Positions 15,622-23,295 of a stretch of DNA of 64,000 bases are shown here, piece after piece. The notes under the pieces are model-generated. The model did not search any database and had not been told where the DNA came from. It was given only the letters and a program-made list of their open reading frames with translations. The DNA comes from Desulfobacter sp. (lineage in GTDB: Bacteria > Desulfobacterota > Desulfobacteria > Desulfobacterales > Desulfobacteraceae), in contig CP054837.1 in NCBI GenBank assembly GCA_028768525.1, positions 1,594,001 to 1,658,000 of the forward strand, read 5' to 3'. Both the position numbers and the translations under genes were made by a program. The first letter of the stretch is position 1, and each line of letters starts with the position of its first letter.

Positions 15622-17210
15622 TCCTGGATTCCTTTTTCCCTTAACATATTTTTCCTCACCTTGCCTGTAGAGGTCAGGGGCAGGCTGTCGGTGAGGATTA
15701 CCCGTTTGGGCACTTCAAATTTTCCCAGTTCTTTTTTACAATGGCCGATGACATCCTCCGGTGTCAGGCCGCTATCCCTGGCCGGCACCACAAAGGCGGT
15801 CACCGCCTCGGTCCATCGTTCGTCGGGCAGGCCGACAACGGCGACCTGTTCCACCCTGGGATCGTTGAGAATGGCCCGTTCCACCTTGATGGAGGCCACG
15901 TTTTCGCCGCCGGTCTTGATCATATCCTTTTTCCGGTCCACGAACAACAATTGCCCGTCTTCGTCAAAGGCGCCCAGGTCGCCGGAGTGGTGCCATCCGA
16001 ATTCCCGGCTCTGGGCCGTAGCGTCCTCGTCCTTGAAATACCCTTCCATCACCGCCGGCCCCCGCCAGACGATCTCCCCGGTTTCACCGGGCCCCAGCAG
16101 ATTGCCCTTATCATCCATCACCGCCGTATCCAGAACCAGGTTGGATCTGCCCCAGTAATTGCCCTGTTTGTCCGGATAGGCACTGGCATGGAACATGTTG
16201 GTGGGCGGAAAACACTCGGTCTGGCCCGTTCCCAGCCTGAACTCGGCCCTGAAAATATCCATGCCCGCCTCCAGGGTGGCCTGGTCCATGGGGGCCATGG
16301 CAAAGATGCAGGACCTCAAACTTTCCCAATTGCGGCCATGGACCGCCGGGTGGTTGACCATGGCACGGTACATGATGGGCAGCCCGAAAACCAGATTCAC
16401 CCGGTCCTTTTCCAGAATATCCATCACCGCGCCCGGCTCAAACTGCCGGATGGCCACGGCGCAGCCGCCCCCGTGGAGAGTGGAGAGGGTCACGGCCTGC
16501 TGGGCACAGTGGAACACCGGCAGCATCATGGTGGAGGAGTCCCCGGACCTCAGCCCGAACTCAATGGCCGTGGACAGAGAAGAGATAAAGACTGACAGGT
16601 GGCTGATGAGCACCCCCTTGGGTTTACCCGTGGTACCGCTGGTGTAGAGGATCTCAAAAATATCCCGGTCCTGGATAATCACATCGCAGACCTCGGTATC
16701 GCTGCCGCCAGACAAAAAATCTTCAAAGAGGATATACTCCCCGGAGATCGCCTCCTCCCCCGTGGGGATACAGATTTTCGTCTTTACCCCGGGCAGATTG
16801 GGCCCCACCTTGTCCACCAGGGGAACCAGCAGGCTGTCCGTGACCAGGGCGGCCGCCCCGCAATGGTTCAGTACATAGACCATATCCTCCGGCGCAATGC
16901 CCGGATTGACAGGGACAGCCGTTAACCCGGCCTTGGCGCAACCGTACAGGGCAATGACGTATTCGGCGGAGTTCAAGCCCAGCAGGGCCACCCGGTCGCC
17001 CTTGACCAGCCCCTTTGCCCGGGCGGCAGACGCAAAACGGTTCAAGGCCCGGTTCAGTTCAAGAAAACTAAGCTCGGCCATCCCCATGCCCTTGTAATCC
17101 CGCAGGGCAACCGCATCCGGGGTATTGGCGGCCCGCCGCCTGAAAATATCGCCCAGGGCAACCCGCTGAATGAGATTTTTCTCCAGTTCAAGACCCGTGG
17201 TAAGACTCAT
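15618..17210 (-). CDS. Acyl-CoA synthetase (AMP-forming)
   Basis: A 530-residue ANL-family ligase: ATP loop LYTSGTTGKPKG near residue 185, FGWHHSGDLG near 395, and the C-terminal lysine motif LTSTGKVRKNMLR. The reading frame is open for a further 34 codons upstream, but the ATG at 17210 is preferred because AGGAGGGAAC precedes it immediately and the extra cysteine-rich segment is not family-like. It heads the two-gene unit with the FMN enzyme. A role in activating the acid that feeds the neighbouring carboxylase pathway is plausible. Confidence 0.92.
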   Translation of the reverse strand: MSLTTGLELEKNLIQRVALGDIFRRRAANTPDAVALRDYKGMGMAELSFLELNRALNRFASAARAKGLVKGDRVALLGLNSAEYVIALYGCAKAGLTAVPVNPGIAPEDMVYVLNHCGAAALVTDSLLVPLVDKVGPNLPGVKTKICIPTGEEAISGEYILFEDFLSGGSDTEVCDVIIQDRDIFEILYTSGTTGKPKGVLISHLSVFISSLSTAIEFGLRSGDSSTMMLPVFHCAQQAVTLSTLHGGGCAVAIRQFEPGAVMDILEKDRVNLVFGLPIMYRAMVNHPAVHGRNWESLRSCIFAMAPMDQATLEAGMDIFRAEFRLGTGQTECFPPTNMFHASAYPDKQGNYWGRSNLVLDTAVMDDKGNLLGPGETGEIVWRGPAVMEGYFKDEDATAQSREFGWHHSGDLGAFDEDGQLLFVDRKKDMIKTGGENVASIKVERAILNDPRVEQVAVVGLPDERWTEAVTAFVVPARDSGLTPEDVIGHCKKELGKFEVPKRVILTDSLPLTSTGKVRKNMLREKGIQE

Positions 17211-17302
17211 GTTCCCTCCTTTGAATATAGATGTGGATATATCGAACCGGCGCACCGGGCATCCGGCATTACCATCTTGAGGACAGACCGAGCAGCAACA
17301 TA

Positions 17303-17361
17303 ATGAATTCAATTCATCTTTATAATCAAACTCAATATTATAATACGATTCGAAATGTCAA
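17303..17361 (-). promoter_or_regulatory. Putative promoter/operator of the acyl-CoA synthetase unit
   Basis: A perfect 7-bp-arm palindrome ATGAATTCAATTCAT (17303-17317) lies about 95 bases before the start codon. A TTGACA (17361-17356, minus strand) is followed by AT-rich sequence with TATTATAATA, but no -10 at ideal spacing stands out. The palindrome differs from the two TetR-type sites at 824 and 13731. Confidence 0.35.
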
Positions 17362-17481
17362 GTTCTTTTATACCCGCCGAATCCTTTACCTTGAAAATAA
17401 GTCCATTACATATTATGATTTTAACTCATCCAAATTAAAACGATTTCCCAAACTTGCTTGACCAGACATAGGGGGTGGCCG

Positions 17482-17862
17482 ATGAGCATTTCCGTATTGT
17501 TGGCAGATGACTCCAAATTCATCAGAAAGGCATTGAAAAAAGATCTTCCGGCGCTTTTTCCCGGAAAAGAACTCATGTTCACAGAAGCCGCCAACGGGGT
17601 CCAGGCCCTGGACCTTATATCCCACAAGGGATTCGACCTGGTTTTCCTGGACCTCACCATGCCGGAGAAAACCGGGTATCAGGTCCTGGAAGAATTAAAA
17701 GAAAAGGGCGTCCAGGCAACCATCATCGTGCTCACGGCAGATATACAGCCCGGTGCCGAAAAAATCGTAATGGACCTGGGGGCCTCGGGGTATATTAAAA
17801 AGGAGCGGCCTCTGAACCTGGCGCCCCTGGATCAGATCTTGAGGGACGGAGGCATATTATGA
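17482..17862 (+). CDS. CheY-like single-domain response regulator
   Basis: A 126-residue receiver domain with the acidic pocket DD (residues 9-10), phosphoacceptor Asp57 (FLDLTMP), the conserved threonine in VLTADIQ and the lysine in YIKKE. It has no output domain. The frame is open from 17458, but ATG 17482 matches the start of the receiver fold. It overlaps the next gene by 4 bases (ATGA). Together with the CheC-like and diguanylate cyclase genes it forms a small signalling operon; the CheC-like protein is likely its phosphatase or target. Confidence 0.9.
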   Translation: MSISVLLADDSKFIRKALKKDLPALFPGKELMFTEAANGVQALDLISHKGFDLVFLDLTMPEKTGYQVLEELKEKGVQATIIVLTADIQPGAEKIVMDLGASGYIKKERPLNLAPLDQILRDGGIL

Positions 17863-18503
17863 CCCCCATCCGGTTTACAGAAGACCAATACGACATGCTC
17901 ATGGAAGTGGTCAATCAGGCCATGGGCCTGGCCGGTGCAGACCTGGCAAAGCTCCTTAAATCATTTGTGGATCTGACCGTCCCGGCCATCGAAATCACGG
18001 CAGCCGAGCATGTTGTGGACAAAATTCTTGAAAGAAGCGTTTTCAGCGAGACGGAAACCGTGAGCCTCTTCCGCCAGACCTTTTCCAACCCGGCCCTAAT
18101 GAAAGGCGAATCCATCGTCATTTTCAACCGGGAGACCCGGGAAAAGGTGGCAGAGATCCTGGGCTGCGCCGATGACGGGGAATGCATGGAAACCACGGAT
18201 TTCATGATGGAGTTGAGCAACCTCATGGTGGGGGCCTGTTTGAACAGCATTTCGCAGCAGCTTTTCGGCCTGGCCATGCGTTTTTCGCCGCCGGAACCGG
18301 TATCCGAAGACAAATCCCTGCTGGAGTCCGTCTACGAACGGTTCAAGCGGCGCAAACTCAAATGGGACTACACCCTGATATCGAAAATCACCTTCACCCT
18401 AAAGGACCGGTCATTTAAGAGCGACCTTGTGATTTTCATCTCCCAGGAAGCCATTAAAACCATTAACGAGGCCCTGGACAAACTGCTGGCTGAATATGAA
18501 TAG
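17859..18503 (+). CDS. CheC/CheX-like chemotaxis phosphatase-family protein
   Basis: A 214-residue protein. The central segment MELSNLMVGACLNSISQQL (about residues 110-128) resembles the E-x2-N helix of CheC/CheX phosphatases, which remove phosphate from CheY-type receivers. A second E-x2-N copy is not obvious, so activity is uncertain. It follows a receiver gene with an ATGA overlap and overlaps the diguanylate cyclase gene by 8 bases. Cytoplasmic. The alternative is an adaptor between the receiver and the cyclase. Confidence 0.7.
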   Translation: MTPIRFTEDQYDMLMEVVNQAMGLAGADLAKLLKSFVDLTVPAIEITAAEHVVDKILERSVFSETETVSLFRQTFSNPALMKGESIVIFNRETREKVAEILGCADDGECMETTDFMMELSNLMVGACLNSISQQLFGLAMRFSPPEPVSEDKSLLESVYERFKRRKLKWDYTLISKITFTLKDRSFKSDLVIFISQEAIKTINEALDKLLAEYE

Positions 18504-19491
18504 AATCGAAATCAACAATATCGATACCCTGAGGAATATCATCCAGCACCTGAACATCGGTGTGGCCGCCCTGGACGAAGAAAACCGGGTGGTGGCATGG
18601 AACCTTTTCCTGGCTGAGCACAGCAATATCACGGCCAAGGCCATTATGGGCCGCGACATTTTCGAGGTATTCCCCGACCTGCCCAGGCCGTGGATGGAAC
18701 TGAAATTAAGAAGCGTCCGGCTGATCAAAAACTATTCTTTTGTTTCCTGGACCCGCCGACCCTATCTGTTCCGCTTTAAAAACAAGGACATGATGCAAAA
18801 TCCCCACATTGAATACATGCATCAGGACTGCACCTTTATCCCGGTAACCGATACGGACACCGGCCACAACTACGTCTGCATCACCATCACCGACATGACC
18901 GAATCCGCCGCCTCCCACTTTGAACTGGCGGAAATCAGGGACATCAACAAAACCCTGGAGCAGATGACCAGCCATGACGGCCTTACCGCCCTCTATAACA
19001 AGGCCTATATTGAAAACCAGGCCAACCTGGAATTCAACAGGGCCAAACGGTACAACACCCCGTTTTCCATTGTCTTTTTCGACATTGATCACTTTAAAAA
19101 GGTCAACGACACCTACGGCCATCTCGGCGGTGACGAGGTATTAAAAGACATATCCCGCCTCATTGACAACCGGCTGAGGGAAACCGATTTTCTTGGACGC
19201 TACGGGGGAGAAGAATTCCTTTTGCTTCTTCCCGAAACAAAAGAAGCCCAGGCCATCCTACTGGCAGAACGGATGAGACAGGCCGTGGAAGAGGCCGTCA
19301 CCTGGTTTGAAGACCGGGAAATCCGGGTAACCATCAGCCTGGGCCTCGTGGAATTCCGGCCGGATATAAAAAGCCATCTGCAGATGATCCACGAAGCGGA
19401 TATCGCATTGTATCACTCCAAGGCAAACGGCAGGAATACGGTCAGCCGCTATGGGGAGGATGGAAGCGTATCCGCCGCTTCAGCCTCCTGA
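18496..19491 (+). CDS. PAS domain-containing diguanylate cyclase
   Basis: A 331-residue protein with an N-terminal PAS-like domain (residues 10-135) and a C-terminal GGDEF domain. The active-site motif is GGEEF (237-241), and the product-inhibition I-site RETD (228-231) stands exactly five residues before it. It should make cyclic di-GMP and be feedback inhibited. There is no membrane segment, so it is a cytosolic cyclase, perhaps controlled by the receiver and CheC-like protein encoded just upstream. It ends the operon and is followed by a terminator at 19520. Confidence 0.92.
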   Translation: MNRIEINNIDTLRNIIQHLNIGVAALDEENRVVAWNLFLAEHSNITAKAIMGRDIFEVFPDLPRPWMELKLRSVRLIKNYSFVSWTRRPYLFRFKNKDMMQNPHIEYMHQDCTFIPVTDTDTGHNYVCITITDMTESAASHFELAEIRDINKTLEQMTSHDGLTALYNKAYIENQANLEFNRAKRYNTPFSIVFFDIDHFKKVNDTYGHLGGDEVLKDISRLIDNRLRETDFLGRYGGEEFLLLLPETKEAQAILLAERMRQAVEEAVTWFEDREIRVTISLGLVEFRPDIKSHLQMIHEADIALYHSKANGRNTVSRYGEDGSVSAASAS

Positions 19492-19519
19492 GCCCTTCTG
19501 AAGCTGAAAGCAAGGCCGT

Positions 19520-19556
19520 ACCGGGACGACATTATCGCCAATGGCGTCCCGGTTTT
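19520..19556 (+). terminator. Intrinsic terminator of the receiver/CheC/GGDEF operon
   Basis: ACCGGGACG (19520-19528) pairs with CGTCCCGGT (19545-19553), followed by TTT. It lies about 30 bases after the cyclase stop codon. Confidence 0.7.
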
Positions 19557-19719
19557 CAACTTATATTATCCCCATCATAATTTGCATTATTGAAACCGAG
19601 CCTTGTGTCTACAACACGGAGAAAGCCGTAGAGTTAGGCATGCATACTTGATCTATTATTAGTGATGGCCGCCGACCTTCAAATAGTCCTGTTCCATCCC
19701 GCACTTCATAACGAATTAA

Positions 19720-20435
19720 CTATTCCGGAAGACCGGCTTCACGCAATTTATTCATAATGAGATCTTGATCTTCTTTATTTTTTATGGGCCAGGTTTCAAT
19801 GCTTGCGATTTTAAAAGCTGGGTCTTGTCTGAGTATTTCCTCGGCTTCAGTCTTTGCGAATTTCTTTTGCCCTGATAGACTATATGCAACTATTAAACGG
19901 ATACGGGCCGTTGTGTCAGCCGGATTGTTGGTCAAAACTGTTTTGAGGTGTTCGATGGCCTCTTCATATTCTCCTAAATAAATTAAACTGTGACTCAGCA
20001 TCGTTAACAGTTAAAATCCAGTTTTCGGTTCTCGGATCAAGGCGTATCGCTTTCTCAAACCATTTTATAGACTCTTTGTATCTTGCTGCGTAGGCCAAGG
20101 TACGGCCTAATTGTGCGGCTGCTTTTGAATTTCCAGGGTTTAAGGCAACCGCCTGTTCCCCCTTATCAATCGCCTGTTGATATTGTTTTTTAAACAAATA
20201 GATGGCCCCCATCAGGAGGTGACCAGATGTTAAAGATGCATCTAATTCAATAGCCTTGTGAGATAACTGCCAAGCCGTTGATATAGAATCCTTGGGCGAC
20301 TGGCTCAAGCCAAAACGTATATCAAATATGTGGGTCCAACCCAGGTATACGTAAGGAGAGGGGAATGACGGGTCTAACTCAATTACACAGAATGGCTTCC
20401 AGGCTCTTTCTCTGGAAATATCGTCGTTTTTCCAA
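19720..20435 (-). pseudogene. C-terminal TPR remnant of a cyclase/TPR-type protein, frameshifted
   Basis: Reading the minus strand from about 20435, one frame encodes TPR-like repeats (YVYLGWTHIFD, then AIELDASLTSGHLLMG, QAIDKGEQAVALNPGNSKAAAQLG, ESIKWFEKAIRLDPR). Near 19990 the similarity jumps to another frame that continues with YLGEYEEAIEHLK and ends EEILRQDPAFKIAS. No start codon with an RBS precedes it and the 5' part is missing. Such repeats are typical of the C-terminal half of adenylate cyclase/TPR proteins common in Desulfobacteraceae, so this is best read as the 3' remnant of one. The upstream end runs into the cold-shock gene terminator. Confidence 0.75.
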
Positions 20436-20441
20436 AAAACA

Positions 20442-20477
20442 AAAAGACCCCAAACGATTTTCCGTTTAGGGTCTTTT
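20442..20477 (-). terminator. Intrinsic terminator of the cold-shock gene
   Basis: AAAAGACCC and GGGTCTTTT (20442-20450 and 20469-20477), with an inner AAACG/CGTTT pairing, make a long stem ending in U residues in the minus direction. It lies about 50 bases after the stop codon of the gene at 20526. Confidence 0.85.
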
Positions 20478-20525
20478 AATTTTCAAGCCATCAAGATGGC
20501 TTTTTCACGCAATTAAAATGGTCGA

Positions 20526-20729
20526 CTAAACCACGGTTACGTTTGCAGCTGCAGGACCTTTCTGGCCTTCTTCAATGTCGAATGTAACGCTATCCCCTTC
20601 ATTGAGGGATTTAAAACCGGTGGCATTAATTGCTGAATGATGTACAAAAACATCTTTTCCACCGTCTTGCTGTTCGATAAATCCAAAACCTTTTGTGTCG
20701 TTAAACCATTTTACGATACCATTAGCCAT
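20526..20729 (-). CDS. Cold-shock protein (CspA family)
   Basis: A 67-residue single cold-shock domain. The RNA-binding motifs KGFGFI (RNP1) and DVFVHH (RNP2) are intact, and the start MANGIVKWFNDTKG is typical. It is a nucleic-acid chaperone acting on mRNA in the cytoplasm. It has its own promoter at about 20858-20886, an untranslated leader of about 120 bases and an intrinsic terminator, so it is monocistronic. Confidence 0.97.
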   Translation of the reverse strand: MANGIVKWFNDTKGFGFIEQQDGGKDVFVHHSAINATGFKSLNEGDSVTFDIEEGQKGPAAANVTVV

Positions 20730-20826
20730 ATTGGCAATCTCCTAAAAAAAATAAAAAAACGAGTTTCTAACTTTGGGAATAAAACCGATTTCATCGTCGG
20801 AAATGTATACCTTCGGAGGGAAACTT

Positions 20827-20886
20827 CTGTGCTAAAACAATTTTGCACAGTTCGGCTAAGATATAGGAATGGAGATCGTAAGTCAA
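20827..20886 (-). promoter_or_regulatory. Promoter and 5'-end stem-loop of the cold-shock mRNA
   Basis: On the minus strand TTGACT (20886-20881), 17 bp and TATCTT (20863-20858) form a promoter. The predicted transcript start is near 20851, directly followed by the stem-loop CTGTGC/GCACAG (20850-20827, 12-base loop). The remaining leader is about 100 bases. Long structured leaders are typical of cold-shock mRNAs; the hairpin at the very 5' end may protect the RNA. Confidence 0.5.
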
Positions 20887-21221
20887 GCAATAAAAATTAA
20901 AAAGCTTATAATCTCAATTATTTATTTTCGCCTCCTGATCCAAAGGCCAAAGAATTAATAGGTCATATCACCCGTATCTGAATACGTCTTCCCCCCTTGC
21001 CCATTGACCTATGGGGTCTGGATTCGTCAGGCAATCGGACATTGCATTATGAAGTAATAAGGTATTTGACTGGAGTGCTCTTTGTGGTTTGGCGTAACAT
21101 TTCTTCAAATTCATTTTCCCGGCTGGGCTAATTCGGCATATTTATATTGCTCCGCTCAAGTAAGAAAGGCCTATGGGTCAAAAAGTACGGCGTAGACTTA
21201 CATATCTCATTGGTTTTAGGT
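20887..21221. other. Intergenic region without a recognised gene
   Basis: AT-rich sequence between the cold-shock promoter and the 3' end of the RRM gene. I see no credible coding frame or strong hairpin in it. Confidence 0.4.
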
Positions 21222-21503
21222 TTAGTATCTTCTTTTTCTAAATTGTTTTTTCTTTTTCTTGGCACCGGAATCTGCGTGATTCACTTTTATGGGTCTTTTA
21301 TCAACCACATTTCCGTTCAGGGCCTTAATGGCTTTGTCTGCTTCTGAATTGCTTGGCATTTCAACAAAACCGAAACCCTTTGAGTGTCCGTTGAACCTGT
21401 TCTTTATGATCTTTACGCTTTCCACCTCGCCAAAGGCTTCAAACATCTGCCTGAGATCGTTTTCAGTCATCTGGTCTGTAAAATTTCCAACATAAATATT
21501 CAT
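21222..21503 (-). CDS. RNA-recognition-motif (RRM) RNA-binding protein
   Basis: A 93-residue single-RRM protein. RNP2 is IYVGNF (residues 3-8) and RNP1 is KGFGFVEM (about 42-49). A basic tail (KKKKKQFRKRR) ends the protein. Small bacterial RRM proteins bind single-stranded RNA and are often cold-induced. It lies 24 bp after the methyltransferase gene on the same strand and near a cold-shock gene, which fits an RNA-metabolism or cold-response group. Confidence 0.95.
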   Translation of the reverse strand: MNIYVGNFTDQMTENDLRQMFEAFGEVESVKIIKNRFNGHSKGFGFVEMPSNSEADKAIKALNGNVVDKRPIKVNHADSGAKKKKKQFRKRRY

Positions 21504-21527
21504 TCGTACTTCCTTTCATTTTATAAT

Positions 21528-22181
21528 CTATCTGGCATAAAATATGATCCAGCCTTTAAAATTTTTGTCCAGGTAATCTGTATTCTGGGATTTAATGCGG
21601 GTATGAGAATAACCAAGAGTTGCCATTTTTTTGCTGAATTTTGCGTGATATCCCCGGCCGGGATCCACGATAACCACTTCGCAGTGGCGGCGGCCGTGTT
21701 GGTTGATAAATGCGCCTAAAAGCTCAACATGTTCAGTCTCGTAAAGAAGATCAGAGCCGATGATTAGATCAAAGGTACCGAGTCCGCCATGGGTCAAATT
21801 CTGCCATCCGGTCCGCACAAAGGGAATGGTCTCCCCACCGTTCAGATCAGCATTGTAATTAAGAAACCGCTCTGTTTCAGGATGATGGTCCGTGGCTGTA
21901 ATATCTGCTGATCGTTTGTTTAGTACAAGGCTTGCTAAACCGATTCCGCATCCCACCTCCAGTATGCGTTTTCCCTGAATCTGGTAATCCGGCATTAAGT
22001 GAGCGAGTACTTCACCCGAAGGCCAGGTTACACAGAAAATCGGCCAGGCAGCGGAAGAAATCCCCAGTTTTTTTGCTATACCGTTATCATCATCAAACTG
22101 GCGAATATCTCTTAGCATGCGGATGTGAATATCCATTCCCCCGATTTCAAGTGTTGTGTAACGGCCCCGGACGTCCGACAT
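21528..22181 (-). CDS. Class I SAM-dependent methyltransferase (nicotinamide N-/lysine methyltransferase-like)
   Basis: A 217-residue Rossmann-fold methyltransferase. Motif I ILEVGCGIGLASLVL is near residues 73-87, the acidic residue after strand 2 is in TATDHHP, and the motif IV-like segment DLIIGSDLLYE is near 138-148. The overall pattern resembles the METTL/FAM86 type of protein methyltransferase, whose substrates are often translation factors. It stands between the small lysine-rich gene at 22191 (9-bp gap) and the RRM gene. A link to RNA-binding or ribosomal proteins is suggested only by this context. Confidence 0.85.
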   Translation of the reverse strand: MSDVRGRYTTLEIGGMDIHIRMLRDIRQFDDDNGIAKKLGISSAAWPIFCVTWPSGEVLAHLMPDYQIQGKRILEVGCGIGLASLVLNKRSADITATDHHPETERFLNYNADLNGGETIPFVRTGWQNLTHGGLGTFDLIIGSDLLYETEHVELLGAFINQHGRRHCEVVIVDPGRGYHAKFSKKMATLGYSHTRIKSQNTDYLDKNFKGWIIFYAR

Positions 22182-22190
22182 AAGTATCTC

Positions 22191-22337
22191 CTATTCGGAT
22201 TCATCCAGTTTAGAGGTGGTCTCATCTTCAACCTGTTGCTTCTTTTCAAGTTTTCGCCGTTTTTTATCTTGTTTCTTCTTTTTTTTGGCCAGTTCTTTTT
22301 GGCGTTTTTCAAACGTATATTTATTTTTGACTGACAT
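22191..22337 (-). CDS. Small lysine-rich protein of unknown function
   Basis: A 48-residue frame with an excellent ribosome site (AAAGGAGTGGTGT before the ATG at 22337). The protein begins MSVKNKYTFEKRQKELAKKK and is almost entirely charged: a highly basic helix followed by an acidic tail ending LDESE. It lies 9 bp before the methyltransferase gene, in the same direction, and heads the three-gene group with the RRM gene. Short proteins starting with YTFEKRQKEL occur next to RNA-binding genes in other proteobacteria as I recall; the function is unknown. Nucleic-acid binding is a guess from charge. Confidence 0.75.
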   Translation of the reverse strand: MSVKNKYTFEKRQKELAKKKKKQDKKRRKLEKKQQVEDETTSKLDESE

Positions 22338-22979
22338 ACACCACTCCTTTCGTAGTTTATCCGATCCATCTCACGGTCTATCGTCCCTCAACACCAAAGC
22401 GTGATTAAATATCAGGGTGGAAGACAAACTATGTGAATCCTTTAATATTCCGAAATCAGGGAATGTTCATCCAACGCCGTTCCTGACTGCCGACAGATTC
22501 ATCATCCGTATACAATTTGTATTTAGTGAAAAAAGTAAGTGGTGGCTTAAGGATCACCAATTTGGAAAAGACATTAAAAACGTTTCCAACAAAATCACCA
22601 TACGGTTTTCACGGTTAAATGTTTGGTAAAAACTTCAACGGTAACGTACGATGTTTGTCAGACAACGTTGTCAGCGAGGACTGCCTGAAAGAAATAATCT
22701 TACAGGGAATGTGTCTTTACAATGATAAAGGCAAATTATGGTACACTAACAGAAAGGAATTGCAAACTATTTGTTTTGTATCTCTCGAGATCCTGGTTGA
22801 AAAGAAGATGACTTTTGTTGATCATTCAGGCTTTTTGAATATTGAACAAGCTCACGCTGGAAATGTCTCAGAGACTGAATGACGCATCTTATATGAGATA
22901 ATTTAGCAGTTATTTCTATTGTTATCCTATTTTTTGAGTAAAATCAAAATGAGCATTATGTCTATTATCTATCGCTTCA
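22338..22979. other. Intergenic region with no recognised gene
   Basis: About 640 AT-rich bases. Two plus-strand frames of 70 and 87 codons (22417-22629 and 22619-22882) are open but have no clear ribosome site, no recognisable motif, and overlap out of frame. They may be remnants of a decayed gene. The right end carries a partial copy of the dispersed repeat (22959-22981). Confidence 0.4.
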
Positions 22980-22981
22980 GC
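22959..22981 (+). repeat. Partial copy (23 bp) of the dispersed repeat
   Basis: Matches the first 23 bases of the 89-bp repeat at 38037 and 41749 in 21 positions (core TGTCTATTA then CGCTTCAGC). Similarity stops exactly where the BCCT transporter remnant begins, so the repeat end marks a break point. Confidence 0.55.
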
Positions 22982-22984
22982 ACA

Positions 22985-23214
22985 TGAGATTGGCGTCTGC
23001 CATGGACTCCAGATAGATTGCACCGCCGCCAAAGGTAACGAACCAGGCCAGGCTGAATAGGGCCGGTGCAAGTACATTTACGCACATGAATTCCCTATGG
23101 TACGGCCGTAGGAACTTTTCGCCAGGAAAACGCCTAAAATCGGTGCTAAGGATAACCACCAGGCCCAGTAAAAAACGGTCCAATTGTCAACCCACCGGCT
23201 GCCCTTTGTAAATG
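22985..23214 (-). pseudogene. Internal fragment of a BCCT-family transporter
   Basis: The minus strand from 23214 encodes RWVDNWTVFYWAWWLSLAP, the signature transmembrane segment of betaine/carnitine/choline transporters, continuing GVFLAKSSYGRTI. After a 1-base frameshift near 23095 it resumes with EFMCVNVLAPALFSLAWFVTFGG and stops at the edge of a repeat copy. It aligns with the same region of the intact transporter at 28523 (WTIFYWSWWLAFAP; FFAPTLFAVVWFGIFG). Both the N-terminal half and the C-terminus are gone. Upstream an AGGAG and ATG remain, so the original start and this fragment were joined by an internal deletion. It followed the isomerase-like gene on the same strand. Confidence 0.8.
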
Positions 23215-23295
23215 TACAGCATAATTAAATAATAACATGAGGGGACTCCTTAGAATTTAGAACTTAATTTTCGGTTCAAGCGATCCAAGAACACA

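Noticed and set aside
14908..16158. Plus-strand open frame of 416 codons
   Set aside because: Antisense to the FMN enzyme and acyl-CoA synthetase genes, which have clear motifs and ribosome sites; no protein-like features.
22417..22882. Two open frames of 70 and 87 codons as new small genes
   Set aside because: No good ribosome sites, overlap out of frame, no recognisable pattern. Kept as an unexplained intergenic region.
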